Source: [Clostridium] citroniae WAL-17108 (GTDB taxonomy: Bacteria; Bacillota; Clostridia; Lachnospirales; Lachnospiraceae). Taken from it: a DNA stretch of 64,000 nt. The notes beneath the pieces were generated by a model, which had not been told where the DNA came from, did not search any database, and saw nothing but the letters and a program-made list of their open reading frames with translations. The position numbers and the translations under genes were made by a program. Position 1 is the stretch's first letter. Every line of letters begins with the position of its first letter. This document shows positions 58,811 through 64,000 of this stretch, piece after piece. The stretch covers positions 62,001 through 126,000 of the forward strand of contig NZ_JH376425.1 in NCBI RefSeq assembly GCF_000233455.1. Direction: 5' to 3'.

Positions 58811-60655
58811 CTATTTATTTTCCTCTATCAGCCACTCATTAAAGTAAGGTTTGATCACACTGAAGGGAGCCGGTCCGATGTCCAGAAGAAAACGGTTGAA
58901 CTCCATGTTGGTGTAACGGCTGCCCAGGGTCTTTTTCGCCTCGCTCTGCATGTTAAGGATCTCCAGGTATCCCACATAATACTCCAGATAGTTGGCGGGG
59001 TTTTCCGCAATATCGTAGTATATGGTGGTGATGACCGAGGGATCGCTGATCCGGAAATAATGATTCAGGTAATCCTGTACCTGCTTGATGTCCCAGCCCT
59101 CATAGTGGATATTAAGATCCAGGATGGCATAAAGGGACAGGGTAAATGCTGCATTGTGCCTGAGAAGCTCGCCCAGGTCAGGATCCAGCCCATTGTCCAG
59201 GGTGTAGGAGTAATATTCCACATAGGTGGCCCAGCCCTCGGAGTAGCTGCTGAAACTCAGGAGTTTTCTCAGGTTGCAGCTGTTATTCCTGTTAAAATAC
59301 AGGGTCTGGTACATGTGCCCCGGATATCCCTCGTGAGCCAGGGTGGAGTACAGGTTTCTGGCCGTGTTGGTGCTGCCGTTGTTGATGTAGATGGAATTGT
59401 CCTGGGGCCGGTCGATGGGAACGGTGAGGTAAAATGCCGGGCTTAAGGTGGCTTCCAGGGCAGAGGGTACATTTTTTATATTGCACACATAGTCTTCAAT
59501 GGCCGGGAAATCCTTGATGCACTGGGTGCGCAGGTTTTCCAGTATTTCATTAGGGTCCGTCAGGCTGAAGGAATAGGAATACATCTTTTTTGCCAGGGCG
59601 GGATTCTCAGTGAGCAGCTCATCCATGGCAGTGAGATCATTCATCATCTGGTCGCTGATGGCCTTTTTAAGTTCCGGTATATCCTGATAAGAGGTACCGG
59701 TGTAGGCGTTTACCAGGTACTGGTAATATTTTTGCCCCTCAGGGAAATAATACAGCCCCTTGTCATTGGTCCCGGTGCCTTTTAAGGGTGTCAGACCATC
59801 TATGAGCTTCTGGTAAGCAGGCACAAAATGTTCATTGATGGCAGCGCGGTTTCTGGCGCTGTAGTCCTCTTTTTCCGTATCGGTCAATCCCTCCACCTGA
59901 TCCAGCCTCTGGGCAAATGTTTCTGCCATAAAGCTGTGGTCAGCGTCCAGCAGATAGGCGTTGCAGGACTCGATGATCCTGTCAATGGCAGTGTCGCAAA
60001 GGCCAAGCCCGGCTTCTGTTTTCTGCTTTTCAAATTCTATGATGCTTTCATAATAAGTGTCAATGGAGGAGAGCAGTGAAAGGTAATCCTCCACATCCTG
60101 TTTGGTGTAGAACACATACTCTGACAGCAATATGGGCAGCTGGGCCTGGATTCCCAGGGAAGAGGACAGAGGCTGGTCATAAAGCTCCAATCCCTCGCTG
60201 CTTAACATGGTGTTCAGATAGGAGGACAGGATGGTATATGTAAGGAGCTGGTCCTCACGCAGATGACGGCTGTCAATGTCATTTAGTTGTACTTTCAGGG
60301 ATTTGGCATCGGCGAGAGCCTGTTTGCTTTCCTCCAGGGTAACGGTCCCCAGGGTTTTATCGTAATCAGTGATGCCGAAGGCGGCCGGATTGGCCAGGGT
60401 ATAGTGAAGGGTGATCAGGGAGTTGTCTACTTCGTCCAGGAACAGGTCGTTCATCATCTGGTCAAAGTGCTCCTGGGCATCCAGGTGGGCCTTCTCATAT
60501 TTTTCATAGGAGGCGGAGCTTTCAAGTCCGGCCTCTGTCTGCGCGTCCGTTTCCTTGTCCGCACTCTGTCCTGGGGCAACGCATCCTGTCACCAGGGAGA
60601 TGACCAGGATCAGGGACATGATTAGTTGTAAATATATGGTTTTACGCTGTTTCAT
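58811..60655 (-). CDS. DUF885 family lipoprotein, putative metal-dependent peptidase
   Basis: This is a 614-residue exported lipoprotein: the lipobox VTGC places the lipidated Cys at residue 25. The DUF885 domain fills the rest. The motif HEGYPGH (H-E-x2-P-G-H) near residue 440, followed by YSEGWATYVE about 35 residues later, matches the family's presumed zinc site, analogous to HExxH. Many DUF885 proteins are thought to be peptidases, but substrates are mostly unknown. A good ribosome site (GGAGGAATG) and a strong minus-strand promoter (60713-60741) precede it. It converges with the esterase gene. Confidence 0.88.
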   Translation of the reverse strand: MKQRKTIYLQLIMSLILVISLVTGCVAPGQSADKETDAQTEAGLESSASYEKYEKAHLDAQEHFDQMMNDLFLDEVDNSLITLHYTLANPAAFGITDYDKTLGTVTLEESKQALADAKSLKVQLNDIDSRHLREDQLLTYTILSSYLNTMLSSEGLELYDQPLSSSLGIQAQLPILLSEYVFYTKQDVEDYLSLLSSIDTYYESIIEFEKQKTEAGLGLCDTAIDRIIESCNAYLLDADHSFMAETFAQRLDQVEGLTDTEKEDYSARNRAAINEHFVPAYQKLIDGLTPLKGTGTNDKGLYYFPEGQKYYQYLVNAYTGTSYQDIPELKKAISDQMMNDLTAMDELLTENPALAKKMYSYSFSLTDPNEILENLRTQCIKDFPAIEDYVCNIKNVPSALEATLSPAFYLTVPIDRPQDNSIYINNGSTNTARNLYSTLAHEGYPGHMYQTLYFNRNNSCNLRKLLSFSSYSEGWATYVEYYSYTLDNGLDPDLGELLRHNAAFTLSLYAILDLNIHYEGWDIKQVQDYLNHYFRISDPSVITTIYYDIAENPANYLEYYVGYLEILNMQSEAKKTLGSRYTNMEFNRFLLDIGPAPFSVIKPYFNEWLIEENK

Positions 60656-60712
60656 TATACTGTCATTCCTCCAATGGGGTATAAGTTGTTGTTTTTTGCC
60701 TGCACTCGAATC

Positions 60713-60741
60713 ATTATATAGTATATGTAGGGAAATTACAA
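60713..60741 (-). promoter_or_regulatory. Sigma-A promoter of the DUF885 lipoprotein gene
   Basis: On the minus strand, TTGTAA (60741-60736), a 17-bp spacer and consensus TATAAT (60718-60713) lie about 58 bp before the start codon. Confidence 0.7.
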
Positions 60742-60792
60742 CTTATGTGTGAAAGAATGCCCCCTGTCAGGGGGAAAAACCGGGGTCATGTC

Positions 60793-60821
60793 TTGACGAA
60801 TATGGGTGGAACGCTTATACT
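60793..60821 (+). promoter_or_regulatory. Sigma-A promoter of metG, separated from the gene by an insertion
   Basis: TTGACG (60793-60798), a 17-bp spacer and TATACT (60816-60821) form a strong promoter. The first copy of the 8-bp target repeat (60820-60827) overlaps the end of the -10 element, so the miniature element begins at about the transcription start point. Confidence 0.72.
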
Positions 60822-60827
60822 TAAAAC

Positions 60828-60980
60828 GTAACTGTTCAGGACGGCTCATCTTCTTGACCGGAAAAGCCGGTTAAGAAGCATCGGATGTCCATCCGATGTG
60901 AAAATGGGTGCAAAAACGGACTTATAAGCAAGCTTAACGCCCGCTTTTGCACCCATTTTCCCGCCGTCCTGAACTGTTAC
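60828..60980. mobile_element. 153-bp miniature inverted-repeat element, IS66-like, in the metG leader
   Basis: The element has 17-bp terminal inverted repeats with one mismatch: GTAACTGTTCAGGACGG at 60828-60844, and the complement of GTAACAGTTCAGGACGG at 60964-60980. It is flanked by an exact 8-bp direct repeat, CTTAAAAC (60820-60827 and 60981-60988), as left by transposition. Termini beginning GTAA and 8-bp duplications are typical of IS66-family elements. There is no ORF. Inside are three hairpins: 60851-60877 (11-bp stem), 60879-60898 (9-bp perfect stem) and 60901-60959 (15-bp perfect outer stem). The whole can fold into one branched structure in DNA or RNA. The family assignment is inference; the repeat structure is directly visible. 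Confidence 0.82.
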
Positions 60981-61032
60981 CTTAAAACTATTAAAACGGC
61001 GCCAGCCGGGCAGAAGAAGAGGGAAATGAATT

Positions 61033-63045
61033 ATGTGTCAGGATTGTAAAAAACCATATTATATCACAACAGCCATTGCATATGCATCGGGAAAACCGCA
61101 CATTGGCAATACCTATGAGATCATTCTGGCTGACAGCATTGCCAGGTATAAAAGGGAACAGGGTTATGACGTGTTTTTCCAGACAGGAACGGACGAACAC
61201 GGGCAAAAGATAGAGGAAAAGGCAGAGGCGGCCGGTGTTACGCCTAAGGAATTCGTGGACAAGGCAGCCGCTGAGATCCGGAGGATATGGGATCTGATGA
61301 ATACCTCCTATGACAAATTCATCCGCACCACGGATGAGGACCACGAGGCCCAGGTCCAGAAGATCTTTAAGAAGCTTTATGACCAGGGGGATATCTACAA
61401 GGGCTATTATGAAGGTCTTTACTGCACTCCCTGCGAGTCATTTTTCACAGAGTCCCAGCTGGTGGACGGCAAGTGCCCCGACTGCGGGCGGGAGGTCAAG
61501 CCGGCCAAGGAGGAGGCATATTTTTTCCGTATGAGCAAGTATGCTCCCCGGCTGATCGAGTATATCAATGAGCATCCGGAATTTATCCAGCCGGTGTCCA
61601 GGAAGAACGAGATGATGAACAATTTCCTGCTTCCCGGACTCCAGGACCTGTGTGTTTCCAGGACAACGTTCAGCTGGGGGATTCCTGTCAGCTTTGATCC
61701 CAAGCATGTGACCTATGTATGGCTGGACGCGCTTACCAACTATATCACCGGGATCGGTTATGACTGTGATGGAAACAGCACGGACCAGTTTGGAAAGCTT
61801 TGGCCCGCCGACCTGCACCTGATCGGAAAGGACATTATCCGCTTCCATACCATTTACTGGCCCATTTTCCTGATGGCCCTGAATGTGCCCCTTCCAAAGC
61901 AGGTGTTCGGCCATCCGTGGCTGCTTCAGGGAGACGGCAAGATGAGCAAGTCCAAGGGAAATGTACTGTATGCAGATACCCTGGTGGATTTCTTTGGCGT
62001 GGATGCGGTGCGTTACTTTGTGCTTCATGAGATGCCTTTTGACAATGACGGCGTCATCTCATGGGAGCTGATGGTGGAGCGCATGAACTCCGACCTGGCC
62101 AATATCCTGGGCAATCTGGTGAACCGCACCATTTCCATGAGCAACAAGTATTTTGACGGCGTGATCGCTGATAGGGGCGCTGCAGAGCCGGTGGATGAGG
62201 ATCTTAAGAGTGTTGTTCTGGAAGAGGTGAAAAAAGCGGATGCCAAGATGGAACAGCTGCGAGTGGCCGATGCCATGACGGAGATCTTCAACATTTTCAG
62301 AAGATGCAACAAGTATATTGATGAGACAACGCCATGGACCCTGGCCAAGGATGAGGCGCAAAAGGACAGACTGTCCACCGTGCTTTATAACCTGACAGAA
62401 TCCATCACCATTGGAGCATCCCTGCTGTACTCCTTTATGCCTGAGACTTCCGGTAAGATCCTGGCGCAGCTTAACACAGGAAAGAGGGAGCTGGCTCAGA
62501 TGGATACATTTGGCCTGTATCCGTCAGGCGGCAAGGTGACGGATAAGCCGGAGATCCTCTTTGCCCGTATGGACATGAAGGAAGTGATGGAAAAGGTAGA
62601 AGCCATGCATGCAGCGGATCAGGCTGCGGAGGGAGCCCATACCAAGGGAGCAGATGACCGGGGAGATACCCGGGAGTCAGGTGACGCAAAGGAGAACGTA
62701 ATAGATGTTGAGGCAAAGCCGGAGATAACCTATGAAGATTTTGCAAAGCTCCAGTTCCAGGTGGGTGAGATCATCCGGTGTGAGGCGGTTCCCAAATCCA
62801 AGAAGCTGCTTTGCTCCCAGGTGAAGATCGGAAGCCAGACACGCCAGATCATCAGCGGTATTAAGGCTTGTTATTCACCGGAGGAGATGGTGGGCAAGAA
62901 GGTTATGGTGGTCACCAACTTAAAGCCGGCCAAGCTGGCGGGCATGCTGTCCGAGGGGATGCTTTTGTGCGCTGAGGATGCGGACGGCGGCCTGGCTCTT
63001 ATGAAACCGGAAAAGGATATGCCCGCAGGCGCTGAGATCTGCTAA
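61033..63045 (+). CDS. metG: Methionyl-tRNA synthetase
   Basis: This enzyme charges tRNA-Met with methionine for initiation and elongation. The 670-residue protein has the class I motifs PHIGN (HIGH-type) near residue 22 and KMSKSKGN near 303. A Cys cluster of the connective domain (CTPCESFF and CPDCGRE) probably binds zinc. The anticodon-binding helical domain follows, then a variable linker (about 520-560, rich in Ala/Asp/Gly). The C-terminal tRNA-binding OB domain has FAKLQFQVGEIIRCEAVPKS and NLKPAKLAGMLSEGMLL. The ATG at 61033 follows AGAGGGAAATG. A terminator lies at 63060. Confidence 0.97.
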   Translation: MCQDCKKPYYITTAIAYASGKPHIGNTYEIILADSIARYKREQGYDVFFQTGTDEHGQKIEEKAEAAGVTPKEFVDKAAAEIRRIWDLMNTSYDKFIRTTDEDHEAQVQKIFKKLYDQGDIYKGYYEGLYCTPCESFFTESQLVDGKCPDCGREVKPAKEEAYFFRMSKYAPRLIEYINEHPEFIQPVSRKNEMMNNFLLPGLQDLCVSRTTFSWGIPVSFDPKHVTYVWLDALTNYITGIGYDCDGNSTDQFGKLWPADLHLIGKDIIRFHTIYWPIFLMALNVPLPKQVFGHPWLLQGDGKMSKSKGNVLYADTLVDFFGVDAVRYFVLHEMPFDNDGVISWELMVERMNSDLANILGNLVNRTISMSNKYFDGVIADRGAAEPVDEDLKSVVLEEVKKADAKMEQLRVADAMTEIFNIFRRCNKYIDETTPWTLAKDEAQKDRLSTVLYNLTESITIGASLLYSFMPETSGKILAQLNTGKRELAQMDTFGLYPSGGKVTDKPEILFARMDMKEVMEKVEAMHAADQAAEGAHTKGADDRGDTRESGDAKENVIDVEAKPEITYEDFAKLQFQVGEIIRCEAVPKSKKLLCSQVKIGSQTRQIISGIKACYSPEEMVGKKVMVVTNLKPAKLAGMLSEGMLLCAEDADGGLALMKPEKDMPAGAEIC

Positions 63046-63059
63046 GGGAATCTGATACA

Positions 63060-63095
63060 GGAGTGGGACAGATGGATGTCCCGCTCCATTTTTTT
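63060..63095 (+). terminator. Terminator of metG
   Basis: GGAGTGGGACA (63060-63070) pairs with TGTCCCGCTCC (63077-63087), with one G-T wobble and a 6-nt loop. Seven T residues follow. Confidence 0.88.
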
Positions 63096-63255
63096 ATACG
63101 GGGACATGTTGTGTCCTTGTGAGCGGGAAAAAGGCGTGTTGTGGCGTACTCACCCACTTTGCTTTGGAAAATGGCTGTAAATCACACGAAAATAGGTAAT
63201 AAATGGGAGATAAGGGGCGCTTTTGATGGAAAAATAGACCAAAAGTGGGAGAAAC

Positions 63256-63284
63256 TTGCATTTTTTACCATTTTGGAGTATGAT
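63256..63284 (+). promoter_or_regulatory. Sigma-A promoter of the TraX-family gene
   Basis: TTGCAT (63256-63261), a 17-bp spacer and TATGAT (63279-63284) lie about 58 bp before the start codon. The rest of the gap from 63096 to 63341 shows no gene. Confidence 0.55.
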
Positions 63285-63341
63285 AATAAGACACCAAAGA
63301 CCAGGGGCATGATTGGCCCGCTATTTAGACGAGGAATAGAG

Positions 63342-64000
63342 ATGAATACGAGAACAGGCAGTCTGAGTTCATATGGAAGCCGGCGCCCGGGCCTTACGGG
63401 AAATCAGCTGAAGGTGCTTGGCATTGTGGCGATTCTGATTGATAATATGGGAGCTGTGGTCATCCAGGGAGGGATTCTCCACGCTGCGGACAGAGCCGTG
63501 TATCAGGCAGTGATAGCGACCCCTTCCGGGCATATATGGATGATCGCGGGACAGGTCTGCCGATATCTGGGCCGTCTGGCGTTTCCTATTTTTGCATTTC
63601 TGGTGGCGGAAGAATTTGTCCGCACCAGGGACAGGGGAAGGTATGCGCTGCGTATGCTGATCTGCGCCCTCATCTCAGAGGTCCCATTTGACCTGGCTAT
63701 CTATGGCAGGGTCTTCTACCCCTACTATCAGAACATGCTGTTTACCCTTTTGATCGGAATTATGGTTATATTTGTAATGGAATATACCAGGAAGCTGGGC
63801 ATTCAGCTGGCTGCCCTGGCCGGGGGATGCGCCCTTTCCTGGATCCTGCAGACGGATTACAATGTGATCGGAGTGCTTTTGATCGCGTCCATGTACTGGT
63901 TCCGCCACAACGACATTGCCCAGCTGGCGGTGGGGGTGGTCTTATGCGCCGCGGAGAGTGTGAGCTATTACTGTGTATCCGCCCTGGCATATGTGCCCAT
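63342..64000 (+). CDS. TraX-family membrane protein, 3' partial
   Basis: The frame stays open to the window end, giving 219 residues without a stop. The ATG at 63342 follows GAGGAATAGAG. TraX-like features are LKVLGIVAILIDNMGAVV, CRYLGRLAFPIFAFLVAEEF, then LRMLICALISEVPFDLAIYG and the following YPYYQNMLFTLLIG. At least five hydrophobic helices are visible. TraX was first described for F-pilin acetylation, but chromosomal Firmicute homologs are common and of unknown role. No conjugation genes are in view. Confidence 0.85.
   Translation, partial: MNTRTGSLSSYGSRRPGLTGNQLKVLGIVAILIDNMGAVVIQGGILHAADRAVYQAVIATPSGHIWMIAGQVCRYLGRLAFPIFAFLVAEEFVRTRDRGRYALRMLICALISEVPFDLAIYGRVFYPYYQNMLFTLLIGIMVIFVMEYTRKLGIQLAALAGGCALSWILQTDYNVIGVLLIASMYWFRHNDIAQLAVGVVLCAAESVSYYCVSALAYVP

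Noticed and set aside
58775..59446. 223-codon + strand ORF opposite the DUF885 gene
   Set aside because: It is antisense to a well-supported lipoprotein gene. Its composition (many Val, Gln and Ile) is typical of shadow frames in such genes, and it has no ribosome site.
60828..61032. T-box or S-box riboswitch ahead of metG
   Set aside because: No T-box sequence (such as TGGNACCGCG), specifier loop or SAM-riboswitch core was found. The symmetry with flanking 8-bp repeats fits a transposed element better.

Overview
The window reads as chromosomal DNA of a motile, spore-forming anaerobe of the Lachnospiraceae, most likely the Clostridium clostridioforme/Enterocloster group. This is inferred from protein character, Firmicutes-type gene order, strong Shine-Dalgarno sites, a SpoVT regulator and moderate GC content judged by eye; no database search was possible. 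Almost everything lies on the + strand. The only clear minus-strand genes are a LysR regulator and a DUF885 lipoprotein.

Region 1 (1-5326) is the end of a metal-related operon: a nitrogenase-component-1-like protein (cut by the window edge), a substrate-binding lipoprotein, permease and ATPase of a FecBCD/BtuFCD-type importer, and a HydE-like radical SAM enzyme. spoVT follows at 5443. Region 2 (6048-10097) holds a coiled-coil NlpC/P60 hydrolase and two paralogous exported proteins with cell-wall-binding (choline-binding-type) repeats, bracketed by terminators.

Region 3 (10180-53450) is a flagellar supercluster in three blocks. Block A (fliE to vanY) starts at a good sigma-A promoter and encodes MS ring, switch, export ATPase, hook, MotA, FliY, FlhA, sigma-28, rod proteins, FapA, a FliK-like/FlhX pair, a PilZ protein and a VanY peptidase. 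Then come a stand-alone flagellin gene with likely CsrA sites in its leader, a decayed Rpn-type nuclease pseudogene, and a ParA-ComFB gene pair. Block B (flgM to flhB, running into ftsEX) starts at a near-perfect sigma-28 promoter. It encodes FlgM, a FlgN-like chaperone, FlgK, FlgL, YviE, FliW, CsrA, FliD, FliS, FlgB, FlgC, MotB, FliM, a second FliY-like protein, FliOPQR and FlhB. No chemotaxis genes, fliL, flhF or flhG are present, and none of the switch proteins shows the usual CheY-binding peptide.

Region 4 (53539-58763) is a LysR regulator divergent from a tripartite tricarboxylate-type transporter (TctC, TctB, TctA) and an esterase-like hydrolase, with a 17-bp palindrome between them. 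Region 5 (58811-64000) holds a DUF885 lipoprotein, a 153-bp IS66-like miniature transposable element inserted exactly between the metG promoter and metG, metG itself, and the start of a TraX-family membrane protein cut by the window end. No rRNA, tRNA or CRISPR array was recognised.
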